The notes under the pieces are model-generated. The model had not been told where the DNA came from and made no database searches. It was given only the letters and a program-made list of their open reading frames with translations. A DNA stretch of 64,000 bases, from positions 24,335,400 through 24,399,399 of the forward strand of contig NC_088305.1 in the NCBI RefSeq assembly GCF_032854445.1, read 5' to 3'. The DNA comes from Liolophura sinensis (taxonomy: Eukaryota; Mollusca; Polyplacophora; Chitonida; Chitonidae). Made by a program: the position numbers and the translations under genes. This document shows, one piece after another, positions 51,045-63,521 of the stretch. The stretch's first letter is position 1. The number at the start of each line of letters is the position of its first letter.

Positions 51045-51330
51045 ATTGCTATACATACAAAGTTCTGATCTGAGCACAAGTACTGCTATAAATACCAAGT
51101 ATTGCTTTAAATACCAAGTATTGCTTTACATACCATGTATTGCTTTAAATACAAAGTATTGCTTTAAATACCAAATATTGCTTTACATACGAAGTATTGC
51201 TTTAAATACCAAGTATTGCTTTACATACCAAGTATTGCTTTACATACAAAGTATTGCTTTCAATACAAAGCATTGCTTTACACACCAAGTTTTGCTTTAC
51301 ATGTAAATACAAAGTATTGCTTTAAATACA
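51045..51330. repeat. 19-bp tandem repeat
   Basis: Unit GTATTGCTTTAAATACCAA with AAA/ACA variants, about 14 copies. Confidence 0.9.
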
Positions 51331-51794
51331 ATTATTGTTGCACACAAACTTCACATACATTCAAGTATACATGTACATGTACAGTAACAAAAGGCTCAGA
51401 AATTTGTTACTATTAAATTGACAAAAAAAAAGAAAAAAAAAATAATAATTATACACTATACTGTCCAACTGAAATTGTGATGCCTATATACTTTGCATGT
51501 TCAACCCACAAGAAAATGGGCTTGAACACCACAACCTGAAAAACAGCAACGACCCAGATTCCACATAAGCATGCATTTTGTTACTTCACAATTTCACTTT
51601 TCACCACTACGATAACTGATACAAGCAAAATAAACTCACCAATCGGCTCTTGAAATCCAGAATCCACACTGCCCTTACATCCCATCAAAGCTGGAAAGAT
51701 TAAAAGATTAAAGGATTAAAGGATGCAGAGCTGCAATACGTTTAAAGTAAATCTTTTTGTATCTACAGGTACAGTACATGAGAATGGGCATTGC

Positions 51795-52090
51795 ATATAC
51801 TGGCTGATTTGGTTAAGGTGCTGCCTCACTGTCAGTTTCCCAGCCCTGACTGTAAGGTTGCTGCTTCAGTCAGAGCTTTATACAGTCAAGGGGTTTATCA
51901 GGTACCTATAAAGGGCAGCTGGTTTACTCCACGTACTTCAGTTTCCTCCACCTAAGGAAACCTGACTGCTACCATATAAGTAAACAAGTCACTCAGAGAA
52001 CACTCACAGCTCGTCTGATTGAGCAGTTCGAAAACCTGCACGATGCTTGAGTCAGGTGATACGTTCAAATACTGACCTCTAAACCAAAAT
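51795..52090 (+). mobile_element. Plus-strand tRNA-derived SINE remnants
   Basis: TTTCCTCCACCTAAGGAAAC and CATATAAGTAAACAAGTCAC resemble the diverged SINE body. A box-B-like GATACGTTCAAATACTG sits at about 52060. Order and boundaries are unclear; it may be two remnants. Confidence 0.35.
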
Positions 52091-52535
52091 AAAGTAGAAT
52101 GACATCGTCATACATGTCAGATATTCACAGATATCATCTTTGTGAAATATAGAGGTCTGAGTACATCCTAATACTAAAATATGTCTCCAATTTGCCCAGT
52201 TAGCTCCATGAATGGAAAACATATTATGCTACGTACCTGAATGGGGGTAACTATGAAAACTATGGTAACTAATCAGACTGTTATTATTATTAAGCGTGTT
52301 GTTGTTTAGATGATATAAAAGATGTACACAAAGTTTCAGGGAAATAGGTGCAATACTTCAGCCAGATTTGCATGGACAAAATCTGCGTACAACCAAATAA
52401 AATAAATCAAAGTTTTGCCAAATTAGCCCCCATGTGATATGATAGTACTTGTGTATATCATGATACAGTTAGACATGCATGCGCTTAGCAACTCGCATGA
52501 CAAACAAAGAGTCATTAAGGGTGGTTACTTATTTT

Positions 52536-52662
52536 GTGTCTTCTTGTAGCAGGGCAAACCCATGCTGTTTAAAGTGCTGCCGAAACTGAAAGTATCATGC
52601 CGCAGACACCAGACAAGACACCTCATGCAGTCTATCAAATTATACTGACACTGGACCAAATA
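52536..52662 (-). mobile_element. SINE family 2, cut by the assembly gap
   Basis: GTGTCTTCTTGTAGCAGGGC through CAGACACCAGACAAGACACC to TATACTGACACTGGACCAAA, then N. Confidence 0.75.
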
Positions 52663-52862
52663 NNNNNNNNNNNNNNNNNNNNNNNNNNNNNNNNNNNNNN
52701 NNNNNNNNNNNNNNNNNNNNNNNNNNNNNNNNNNNNNNNNNNNNNNNNNNNNNNNNNNNNNNNNNNNNNNNNNNNNNNNNNNNNNNNNNNNNNNNNNNNN
52801 NNNNNNNNNNNNNNNNNNNNNNNNNNNNNNNNNNNNNNNNNNNNNNNNNNNNNNNNNNNNNN
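52663..52862. other. Assembly gap (200 N)
   Basis: Exactly 200 N, a round number that suggests a placeholder or estimated size. The left edge lies inside a copy of SINE family 2 (52536-52662), so the gap probably arose in repeat sequence. Confidence 0.99.
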
Positions 52863-53216
52863 AAAATTTGTAGTGCTGCTCCTTTATGAAAAAAGGAACA
52901 GGTGCCTGACAAAAAATTAGTTAATGGTGTACATATTCAACACACACAATTGGACTCAAGCAGATGATCCCACTGGTCAATGGCTGAACGACTACTGCGG
53001 CTTAAGCTGGATATAATAGCCAGAGGCAGCCTCCATTACACGTGGATAGTACGAGGAGGAGACACTCATACCTACAGCTCATAAATGGAGGTGCTGAATG
53101 TTGATGTCAACAACATGGAAATTATACTTATGAAAGTCAAGATCATAGGGAAGATGATGAGAATTAGTGGAGTTACGTGTACAGGGAAAACTAGTCTTAT
53201 GTGTACATAAACACCT

Positions 53217-53695
53217 GATCCCAGTACATGAACACATGATCCCATGACATGAACATCTGATCGCAGGACATGAACACCTGATCCCAGTACACGGACACTT
53301 TATATCAGTACATGAGCACCTGGTCCCAGTACATGAACATCTGATCCCAGGACATGAACACCTTATATCAGTACATGAGCACTTGGTCCCAGTACATGAA
53401 CACCTGATCCCAGGACATGAACATCTGATCCCCAGACATGGATACCTTATATCAGCACATGAGCACCTGATCCCAGTACATGAACACCTGATCCCAGGAC
53501 ATGAACATCTGATCCCCAGACATGGATACCTTATATCAGCACATGAGCACCTGATCCCAGTACATGGACACCTGATCCCAGGACATGAACATCTGATCCC
53601 TAGACATGGATACCTTATATCAGTGCATAAGCACCTGGTCCCAGTACATGAACACCTGATCCCAGTACATGAACACCTGATCCCAGCACATAGAC
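53217..53695. repeat. 21-bp minisatellite with 84-bp higher-order unit
   Basis: Unit ACCTGATCCCAGTACATGAA plus C. The variant ACATCTGATCCC recurs at 53421, 53505 and 53589, 84 bp apart (four subunits). The seven-codon period gives a long Cys-rich minus frame (GIRCSCT) that is a by-product. Confidence 0.92.
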
Positions 53696-53699
53696 AGTA

Positions 53700-53795
53700 C
53701 ACAGTACACTATTCCAGCATATGAACACCCACTATTCCAGCACATGAACACCCACTATTCCAGCACATGAACACCCACTATTCCAGCGCATAAAT
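53700..53795. repeat. 23-bp tandem repeat
   Basis: Unit ACTATTCCAGCACATGAACA plus CCC, four copies, directly after the 21-bp array. Confidence 0.9.
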
Positions 53796-53807
53796 AAGTT
53801 ATCCCAA

Positions 53808-54000
53808 TATATTTATTTACCAATTCATTTGGTTAGTGTTACGCCATACTTAAGAAAATTTTACTCACATGTGCATGTGAATGATGGCGGCCAGTATTAT
53901 GATCAGAGAAAACTGTGCAGAGCTCCGGGAAAAAACTCGACCATCCGTAGGTTGGTAGCAGCCATTTCCACATACGACATCGTTATCCAAGTGCACAAAC
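53808..54000 (-). mobile_element. SINE family 1, diverged
   Basis: ATATTTATTTACCAATTCAT, GTTACGCCATACTTAAGAAA, GATGGCGGCCAGTATTATGA, then CGACCATCCGTAGGTTGGTA. Confidence 0.7.
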
Positions 54001-54339
54001 ACCTTGGTAGGGGCAGGTATTGATCTGCAGCCTAATCGATCGCTAACCTAAATCTCCTGGACTTGCGGTTCCAATGAGGTTATAAACAAAGACCTGTCTG
54101 TTCTTGTGTGAGGTCTGAGGAACAGCAGCTTACCTTTAAGGAGAGTCAGAGTAACTACAGGCCAACACTGAACCAATTCTACAATATCGTCTGAAGAATT
54201 CCATTTCTACCATCGAAGAAATACTTGATTTACTTCATGGCTTCAACAGCTAAATACTACATGTATGTGCCCATGTGACTAATTCTAGTGTGAAAGACAA
54301 TGTTGGTACAAAAAAGATGTTCAATCCAAAAATATATAT

Positions 54340-54399
54340 ACCCAATTTCATACAAAATAAATTACATATATATGTAATTTATTTTGTATGAAATTGGGT
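54340..54399. repeat. Perfect 60-bp palindrome
   Basis: ACCCAATTTCATACAAAATA, AATTACATAT and then the exact reverse complement with no spacer; the symmetry ends at 54339/54400. AT-rich arms of 30 bases. Confidence 0.95.
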
Positions 54400-54660
54400 T
54401 ATTCATGTAACAATTGAAACTAACAGAGCCACAGAGCTTTTTGTATCCCCCCATCCCTCCAACCCACAAACACATACATGTATGCTTTTCGTGGGATTCT
54501 TTGCGCATTTTTTTTTTTTTTTTGAGACAGCGAAAGACACTCTGAAACTACTGTATGTCAACTGAAGTCTGGCCTGTAAAAATGCAGGTCTGCATGGTGG
54601 ACGATTCAATCAGAATCGGATATAATTTGTCGCTTGAAAAAGCGCTAAACTAATTACATG

Positions 54661-54882
54661 TACTGTAATTCTTCAACCTAATCGCATATGTGCAATTTGT
54701 TTATTCAGGCATATTCTGAAGGCAGTATTTTGTGTAGACTGATAAAATCACACTTTTTCTGAAGCCCTGAAACTGGCCCATCCAACCAATGTAGTTCTGT
54801 CCCCAAAATCAACTTAAAAATGAGCATAAATTGAACTGAAAGTTGCTCTTTCATACGCGAAAAAGGCTGAGGAATTACGGTG
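54661..54882 (-). mobile_element. TIR element family A
   Basis: TACTGTAATTCTTCAACC to AAGGCTGAGGAATTACGG; full length. Confidence 0.75.
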
Positions 54883-55339
54883 CATACTAGTACATGTAAT
54901 CCAATGATCTGGACACAACTGGTTGCCTACTGCATGCAATCAGACAATGCTCTCAGTGTGGCATTTGAAGTGTTCAGGTGACGACCAAACCAAGTGATCA
55001 TGCCTCTTGTTATCCTGACCACAACAGAATGATTCATTCACACTCCATTTGGCGCAGTGAATACAGCTATTGTCGTCACTGTGTTCAGGATACTGTGTCA
55101 CTATTCGGCGAAAACCATCATACATATACGTAAATGTACTTTAACAAAGTCATGTATATCCAGATCATAAACCCATCCCTATATTCAAATTAGTCATTGA
55201 GGTCAGAGGTCAAGGACCCTCCCACAACTACGTGCTGTACTGCTGGCTTTGTAATTGTATCTAATGTGGCTACCATGTGCAATATGCAATGAACGTGTCG
55301 GAGTTGTGTTCCACTTCTCAAAATGTACTCCATCATCGA

Positions 55340-55930
55340 TGTCACTGTCACATCTGCAAGTGCACCTGTCACATGTACAATAATACACAAAGTACACATG
55401 TGACTGTCAAGAGTACCTGTAGGTGTCATTGACAAATGTCCAAGTGTACCTGTCACATGTACAAGTGCACCTGTCACATGTACAATATACAAAGTACACG
55501 TGTGACTGTCAAGAGTACCTGTAGGTGTCATTGACAAATGTCCAAGTGTACCTGTCACATGTACAAGTGTACCTGTCACATGTACAATATACAAAGTACA
55601 GGCGTGGCTGTCAAGAGTACCTGTAGGTGTTACTTACATATGTACAAGTGTTCCTGTCACAGGTACAACATACAGAGTACCAATGTGACTGTCAAGAGTA
55701 CCTCTAGGTGTCACTGACAAATGTAGAAGTGTACCTGTCATGTGTACAATATGTGAAGTACAGGCATGACTGTCAAGAGTACCTCTAGGTATCACTGACA
55801 AATGTACAAGTGTACCTGTCACATGTACAAGTGTACCTGTCACATGCACAAGTGTACCTGTCACATTTACAATATACAAAGTACAGGCATGGCTATCAAG
55901 AGTACCTGTAAGTGTCACTGACACATGTAC
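55340..55930. repeat. Minisatellite with 102/81-bp blocks of 21-bp subunits
   Basis: Subunit GTACCTGTCACATGTACAAG. The marker TGACTGTCAA (or TGGCTGTCAA) is at 55401, 55503, 55605, 55686 and 55767, so blocks are 102 then 81 bp, differing by one 21-bp subunit. Confidence 0.9.
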
Positions 55931-55990
55931 AAGTGAAATGTCACATACTCTTTTCTCAGCTGTTATTGTTAACTTGACCTTGACACTGCA

Positions 55991-56062
55991 GTTTGATTGC
56001 GTTTTACGCTGTACTCAAGAATATTTCATTTATTCGATGGCAGTGAGCATTTTGGGACGACA
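55991..56062 (-). mobile_element. SINE family 1 fragment
   Basis: TTTGATTGCGTTTTACGCTG and TACTCAAGAATATTTCATTT, then GATGGCAGTGAGCATTTTGG. Confidence 0.65.
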
Positions 56063-56689
56063 GTTCACTACATGTATTTGTTAAGAACACTTTCAAGTTT
56101 TCATACTTTTACCAAAATTTATTACATTTGTTTTTCTTTAATTTTATGGACTGGTATCAACAATGTGGTTTTTAAGCATTATTTCCAAAGATGAAAATGT
56201 TATGCTCTGAAATCCCTTGAAAAACTTTTTAAACTTTCCACACTGATATTTTGTCATATCACGAACTGTCAAAAACTGAAATTTACTAAAACCGTTTCAT
56301 TCACCTCACAATTCATTCCTATCTTTAGGCACCTGTTTCTGACTATCTGTTGTATTCAGTAATTATGAATTATGAATAATTATGAACGAGCTTCTTTCAG
56401 ATAAATCCCAGATAAGCACTTTTTCACAGTTTCACCTAAAATACCCTGGGAGTACATGCAATTAAATACATCTATATATAATATTAAAAGTAGATCCTGT
56501 TCGTCTGTTTGTGTATTACACAAAATGATGAAATTACCCTCAGACCAAATATAACCTGTAAGAATGCACACGCTATTATAACAAGTAGCCACACTTACAT
56601 GCCAATATAAATAGACTGCTGGATGAGGGGAGGAGAGGGGCGGGGGGGGTCAAGAATTTAAATGCGTCTGAGTATTGTGTAAATGTACA

Positions 56690-56900
56690 GATGGTATGGT
56701 CCAATGGGCCCAGCCCCTATAGTCCTATCTAGCTAGTAGGACAGTGGGGAAGACTGAATTAGACCAGGTCCAGCTATAAATAGCCTGAACCATAAACCCT
56801 GTAAATACACATACTCCAACCAGGCCCATGTGTACTACACAGGCTGTCATTATATACCCAGGCTTTGTGAGCTCAAGTCTGCCTGTTTATGCAGTATGCA
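56690..56900. promoter_or_regulatory. Non-repetitive block with a perfect MEF2 consensus
   Basis: CTATAAATAG at 56774-56783 lies in a non-repetitive, moderately GC-richer stretch. About three such ten-mers are expected by chance in a window of this size and composition, so one site alone is weak evidence. Confidence 0.2.
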
Positions 56901-58088
56901 TAATGAACCCACCTAAGGTGAGGGATCGAATGCATGAGTTAAAAAATCGTATTCAATGCCTTTTTTTCAATATCACAGGTTGACGCATACCTGAATGTAA
57001 GGTATAATGAAAACAACCTTTAGCACAGCATGCCCTATGCCCTTGCCCCCATTACGCCCCTCACTACCCCCTCTCCCCTACATCCACATTCATGTTTCCT
57101 TAATGCCAGCTATCCTATCACAGTATTTAAAATCAATTCCTGCCCTTTCATTCAATTCTATACATGTAAATGTACATGAAGTATCAAACATGTATTCACC
57201 TATGCATGTCCATGCATGTGAACATGCCTCTCTCAAATGGACATATGAGACTATATGTATAGCTATATGGAACCTAAAGTTAGGCGTTTTTCAAGAGACA
57301 TTTTGCTTGATTCTGATTGATTCATCCACCTTATTGTAGAGCCATACAAGAAAAAAAAAATTAAGTGTTGGCATCAAAATAAGTCATTTGAAGGCCTTTA
57401 TTTTGCTTCTGAGGGTGCATTTTTACATATCCACACCAAATTTTATTTGAAATATAGTGTATGAAGTTTCAGGATCAAGACATGTTCAAATACATGTAAA
57501 ATGTGCCCCAGTGAAAAAGCGTAGTATGTGCAAATTACAACAGGGTGAAGCGCAAAGATATTAAAACCAGTAAACAGGTGCCCTATTCATGCTGTACGAA
57601 GTCTGTTGCCCAGATCCAAAGAAAGACTAAAATTACATGTACAAGTACGTGTATACATGCATAATGGCTTTTGTAAAGTACAGCCATAATCATCCATTAC
57701 AAACATGACAAAAGCAGAAGCCAGCTGAATATAAACCTGTACAAGCAGAAGCTCATACATGTATAAGGGAACCTGTTTGAGGTTTGTACTTCATGTAACA
57801 GACACGAAATTACCAGTATGTTGATCACTGTCATTTCACACAAAATTTACATGGAGAATAATGTCTTAAAACACATACATGTGTAGGCTAAATAAATTCA
57901 ACAGCAGTCGATTGGACTGCTCAATGGTAGATCTTTAATTGTCAGCGGCTTACAATGTACATGCAATCTGCTTTCATTTATTTTGTGATTTACATGATAA
58001 TAAATCAAGAGATTTAATGTAAGCAATATGAGCATTCTTGATGATTAGTAGCTCTGGGTATGCAGGTATACTGAGTTTACAGAAATAA

Positions 58089-58205
58089 GTGCATTTCAGA
58101 GGCAAAAAAGTACATTTTAGAGGCAAAATAGTGTATTGTAGAGGCAAAAAGTGCATTTCAGAGGCAAAAAGTGCATTTCAGAGGCAAAAAATAGTGTATT
58201 TTAGA
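58089..58205. repeat. Tandem repeat, about 20-bp unit
   Basis: Unit GTGCATTTCAGAGGCAAAAA, about six copies. Confidence 0.9.
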
Positions 58206-58905
58206 AGAAAAAAAAATGTCATGAAATATTACTTTTAGTGGATACAGTGTCATCCTACACTATACCATCCAAAAACACCTCAAAACTGCTTCCTAAGATA
58301 CACGTAAAAAGGTCTTTAAGGGTAAAAAAAAAAATGCCATGAACAAGATTTTAAAACATTACCACTGCATTTCATACGGCCTAAAGTACATGTTCATAGT
58401 GAGTTGCTGCTTTGATATGTAGCAAAGTGAAGGTACTTTGAACAGATCTGTATAAACCACTCTTGAGGTATGAACACAAGATTATGATATTTTCCATTGT
58501 CTTGAGACTTTTCTCTTATACTGTACTTTTTCCCCGCATCCAGAGATGAAGAGACAATTATTTGAGGACAAGTACATGTAGTTGTCATAATATCCACATT
58601 AACCTACAGTAGAAAAGCCTTTCTCTTGCTAATTTATCCCTGCAACAAAACAACCACTGGTATTTGCATAATACATACGCCTGGCTGGTGACCTAATTTG
58701 TGCAGCATTGATTTCTCGCGTCATTAAACAAAAGTTCTAAGAAGACAATGCCAGGTTCTATATCACAATCAATACCATGCACTGTGGGAATAAATTCATA
58801 CGGAAACACTACTTATCTTAAGCATACATAATGTTATGAACGGACAACTAAAGTACACATGTTGTGAGCATTATTACTCTCAAATCTACATCCACTGTAC
58901 CACAG

Positions 58906-59127
58906 TACCCTAATTCCTCAACCTTTTTGCATATGAAAGAGCAACTTTTTAACGCAATTTATGCACATCTTTAACTTGATTTTGGAGGCAAAACTACATT
59001 TGTTGGATTGGACAATTTCAGGGCTTCACAAAAAGTATAATTTTATCAGTCCACACAATATAATGCCTTCAGAATATGCTTGAATAAACACCTGACAATC
59101 AAGCGAAGAGAATGAAGAATAACACTA
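58906..59127 (+). mobile_element. TIR element family A
   Basis: TACCCTAATTCCTCAACC at the left, decayed right end (AATGAAGAATAACACTA). Confidence 0.7.
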
Positions 59128-59488
59128 CGGCTCATCTCATTGATTAAGACTGACCCATTAGCATCACATCCCAATCCATATCTTTAATGGTTCAGGTACT
59201 GTACAATGTATTTCTGGTAATATCAACTGGCAATGTATCCTTTCAAAGCACAACATGTACTTTGAGACATTTTACAAAATGCACCGGCAAAGTATATACA
59301 TGTATCAGTGAATTTACTATCCCTCAGTCGTTTCCAATCTAACACGATGGGTTTGTGTCTGTTCATAATTACCATATCAAGGGCATGTAATTCCAACAAA
59401 GGCAGGTAATTCCAACAAACCTGCCTAATTCAAACAAAGAATGATTCCCATGCTAGCACAGTCCCCTTCAGTACATACATGCATATGT

Positions 59489-60146
59489 ATGCCGTAATTC
59501 TTCAACATTTTCTCATGTTTGCAAAGTGCTTATTCAAGCATATTCTGAAGGCAATATTTTGTGTTGACTAATAAAATTATATTTTCTGTGATGCCATGAC
59601 ACTGGTCAATCCAACCAATGTAGTTTTGTGTCCAAAATTAATTTTAAAATGTGTATAAATTGCACTGAAAGTTGCTCTTTCATATTGTTGTATTGTGAAT
59701 GTTAATGTTGTATTGTGAATGTTATCAGGCCTGACACATAATCTGTTTTAATCTGGTCTTGCATTGGAACTGTAGGCTTGGTGACCACCCACTGTTTTAA
59801 TCCACCGCAACGCTGCATATCAGGACCAGCCATGTACATTATTGTTAGAATTGTATGTCTGTAAACCTTGTTAAAACTGGTTTGTTACTATGCTGTATGT
59901 TTTTGTATAAAATTGTACTGTCACTTGTCAAGAAAACCCAGAGCCCCGGGACCACTGACTCTGCGATACAATTGTGCCATAGCTGAAGTTACACCAGCTA
60001 GTGTGAATCTGTCTAATTTATATGTGCATGTTTTCCTATCGTTCATAAAGTGTTCAGTAGATAAGTAAATCCTGCCTTGAGTGTTCCTGATTACAAATTG
60101 TGACCAGCATCACAATAATATGCGAAAAGGCTGAAGAAGTAGGGTA
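59489..60146 (-). mobile_element. Family A element split by a 432-bp insertion
   Basis: Left part (GCCGTAATTCTTCAACAT) runs to CTCTTTCATAT at 59685; the right part resumes at ATGCGAAAAGGCTGAAG (60118) and ends AGGGTA. Confidence 0.75.
59686..60117. mobile_element. Unclassified insertion inside a family A element
   Basis: Its borders are set by the interrupted host element. The left end is a tandem pair of TTGTATTGTGAATGTTA, as in a retroposon tail read on the minus strand. There are no clear terminal inverted repeats and only a few bases of possible target duplication (ATAT). It is not a copy of either SINE family. Confidence 0.6.
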
Positions 60147-60194
60147 CACTCAGTTATACCAAATTACAAGCATTATAACTTCAGATACATCAGA

Positions 60195-60802
60195 TGAACG
60201 TATTTATTTCTTAAACACACGGATAGACCATATTAATATATTTATTTCTTAAACACACAGACAGACCATATTAATGTATTTATTTCTGAAACACACAGAG
60301 AGCCTATAGTAATGTATTTATTTCTTAAACACACAGACAGCCTGTATTAATATATTTATTTCTTAAACACACAGAGAGCATATATTAATGTATTCATTTC
60401 TTAAACACACATACAGCCTACATTAATGTATTTATTTCTTAAACACAGACAGCCTATATTAATGTATTTACTTTTTAAGCACAGTCAGCCTACATTAATG
60501 TATTTATTTCTTAAACACACCGACAGCTTACATAAATGTATTTTTTTCTTAAACACACACACAGTCTATATTAACGTATTTATTTCTTAAACACACCGAC
60601 AGCTTACATAAATGTATTTTTTTCTTAAACACACACACAGTCTATATTAACGTATTTATTTCTTAAACACACACACAGTCTATATTAACGTATTTATTTC
60701 TTAAACACACAGACAGCCTACATTAATGTATTCATTTTTTAAACACACAAACAGCCTAAATACATGCATTTATTTCTTACACACACAGACAGCCTATATT
60801 AA
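60195..60802. repeat. Minisatellite, about 38-bp unit, about 16 copies
   Basis: Unit TATTAATGTATTTATTTCTT plus AAACACACAGACAGCCTA, with short and long variants. Confidence 0.92.
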
Positions 60803-61822
60803 TTATTGTTATTATGGATTTGCAAGTACTGCAGAAGGGCATGTACATGTGCGTGTAAGTATCCCTGAACGGTTTCACATAAGACCAAATATTGAAAACA
60901 TTTTCAATTTCACTTATTATTTTAGAATAGCCCAAATAATTAATTATTTTTCACAAAATATAATTTGTCACTGTTCAAAATTGATCATAAAAGTTCCTAA
61001 AAACTATAAAGTGGGTTTAATTATAACATTTCAAACTTCAGTATCATTTGAAAACCATAAATAGTAGAACAGGTGCAAGTGAGATACTCCCTTGAAGGCA
61101 ATAACTTGAGCTATTCTTCTAAAATAGAGAAAATTTGATTTCTTTTTTGTCCATATTGATTTTTTGCCAAAATTCTCTGGTATAGCCTCTTTTAGTTTCA
61201 TTACTCTATACGTGTTATGTCATCATTAGATGAGGAGTGACGGGTTAGGTTTCAATGTCTTTTCCTTTGAAAAGAGTCTACACTGCATGTAAATCATCAG
61301 CCATAATGGAGTAGAAAACTATCACGATAACGACGCTAAAAATTATTTATTTGTGTTATTAAAGATGTAAGTTTCATAAAACTGTGTAATTTATTTCTCT
61401 ACACAACATATTTCGCTCAGAGTGTTTCAAAATATTAGTTCCAATGCCACTTGTAAAAGCTGAAAAATTCGGGTACCGGTAGCGCATTGGTACTCCATCA
61501 TGGCTGCTCAAAAGTAGGTCGCACCAAGCCTGCAAGCTGAAAAATATCATAACAAGCAGCTGGTCAATAACCTTTCCTACCTTGTACAGGTAAACATAGC
61601 TCAGGTAATCTCAATACCTGGATAGATTTATCACAAGTACTGTATAATTCCCTGTAGCAGAGATCACAGCACACTGACCTGGTCAAATTCAGTCAGTGTA
61701 CAATTACTGAGGAGCTTAGTACAAAATTCTACACATATGTGAATTCATTCATACACTGGCATAGGCCACAACCATGCCATCTATCTATGTATAACTCAAA
61801 TAAAACTGCATATAATTAATGA

Positions 61823-62029
61823 TACCTTTTCGCATATGAAAGAGCAAATTTCAGTGCAATATATGCCCAATTTTACCTTCATTTTGGAGACAAAATTACA
61901 TTGGTTGAATTGGTCAGTTTCAAAGCTTCATAAAAAGTATAATTTTGTCAGTATGCACGGAATAATGCCTTCAGAATATGCTGGAATAAACACCTGGCAA
62001 ACTTGCGAAAAGGTTGAAGAATTACACTA
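61823..62029 (+). mobile_element. TIR element family A
   Basis: TACCTTTTCGCATATGAA at a shortened left end, GGTTGAAGAATTACACTA at the right. Confidence 0.7.
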
Positions 62030-63521
62030 GCGTTTACTTATGAATGTTTAAAAAATTCTCGGAATATGGTTCAATTCACATGAAATTAAAACTGACTTCT
62101 CTTAACCTCACCTTATGAGTGTTGAGCCAATATATGTTTCGTTAAATGGGGATATTGTTATTTTTCAACTATCGCTTAAAATCTAGAAGATTTAACATTC
62201 TGAAAACCTTGTATATATGTGAACAGTACTAATGATACATAAACAATATTTCTCTAAATACGTTTCCTCTTGTCTAAATACGTAAAATAAATGTTTGGAT
62301 TCACCAGACCTTGAATTTTAATGCCATTTTATTTCAATTTTTGTTTTTTTTTAATATGATTCTGGTAAAGTCGGTCCAGGGATAGGGGTAAACTGTAACC
62401 AAACTTTTTGTGACCTTGACAAGCTCTGAGCCACAACGTTTCTTGGTATTATTCGACAAAATGTCAAAACTGCATTATAATAAATCCTGTATAACTATTA
62501 ACAGCCATGAGGAAGTCACACACACCCAGAGGCCTCATAATCTGTGTCAAACTTCATACATCCTGGTTGAGAGCTTTTAAATAACAAAATCAATTTGAGC
62601 ATCCCCCCCCCCCCCTCCACCACCACTCTCCCTTTCTATTTCTTCCTAGAGGCACCTCTGAATTAAGACATCCATTTTATGAAAAATCATATTCATTCTT
62701 TTTAATTCTGCTACCAGTTACAGTAAATTCACATATATTGCACATTTTCTTGCTTACTAACAAAATAAAATACATTCTCAGTTAAGAGTGATACTGAGAC
62801 ACTTCATATACCATATTCCCCCACCCCACAGTGCCCCATTCCCACCCGACATTAACCTGACCCTGGTCCACTGCCCTGCTGTCTGCCAGGCTCTGGGTGC
62901 GTCTGTATTGACCAGCGGTAAGCCTATGAGACACACCCACTGACTCTGCCTGTCTGACTGTGTGCCGGCAGCAGAGCAAACAGTTGGAGAAAATTCCAAG
63001 AAAAATGTACACAGGATTCTAGTAAAAACTTTACAAAATGAATGCCTGAAGGGTGTGTCGGTCTGTGTTTTAATTTGCAACCTCACTCGCCACTTCCTAT
63101 TGACTCTGTCTAGGTTTAATTTAGACCCAAAGCGTGACCTGTTGACTTGATTTTTCCCTGCGGCTTGAATCAGTGTGGCAAAAGCAGGCCAGTCCACGAC
63201 TAGACTAATTCTGACAGCACTTCACATTTCGGACAACAACACTGATCAGCATTCGGCTTGACAGCTAAAAGCACAATCACGATGACAACTGAGAAATTTT
63301 GTTTTTCCTGGACCAGGTATGAGCCAGTGTTAGGGTGTAATGGAAGTAAAGCTTGGGTTTGTAAAGCAGGGTCGATTCACATCACTTGCCCAAAATATGA
63401 ACTAAAGTTACGGCAGAATTCGGTCATCGCATGCGTCACTTTACCACACGGTTTCTGAGTGAAATCGACGAGTACATGAACTAAAACTCCGCCACTACAT
63501 CACACAGACATAATTACGTAC

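Larger units (their letters stand above)
33902..63521 (-). other. HDAC4: Candidate 5' UTR intron of about 30 kb
   Basis: Inferred from the CAG/GTACGT donor at 63521 and the acceptor before 33901. No coding sequence is recognised inside it. Apart from the repeats listed, stretches with nothing nameable include 34000-36290, 36960-37720, 39000-41450, 42200-43500, 46000-48800, 49980-51040, 56070-58080, 60805-61820 and 62030-63200. It assumes the 63.5-kb element is the first exon of the same gene; if not, this is simply upstream intergenic DNA. Confidence 0.4.

Noticed and set aside
53079-53702. 207-residue Cys-rich repeat ORF on the minus strand
   Set aside because: By-product of a 21-bp minisatellite; the plus strand is equally open over the same array.
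62778-63197. 139-residue minus-strand ORF near the candidate promoter
   Set aside because: Long by chance standards, but no known motif, and it would lie in the intron next to the first exon. Two overlapping frames are also open here.
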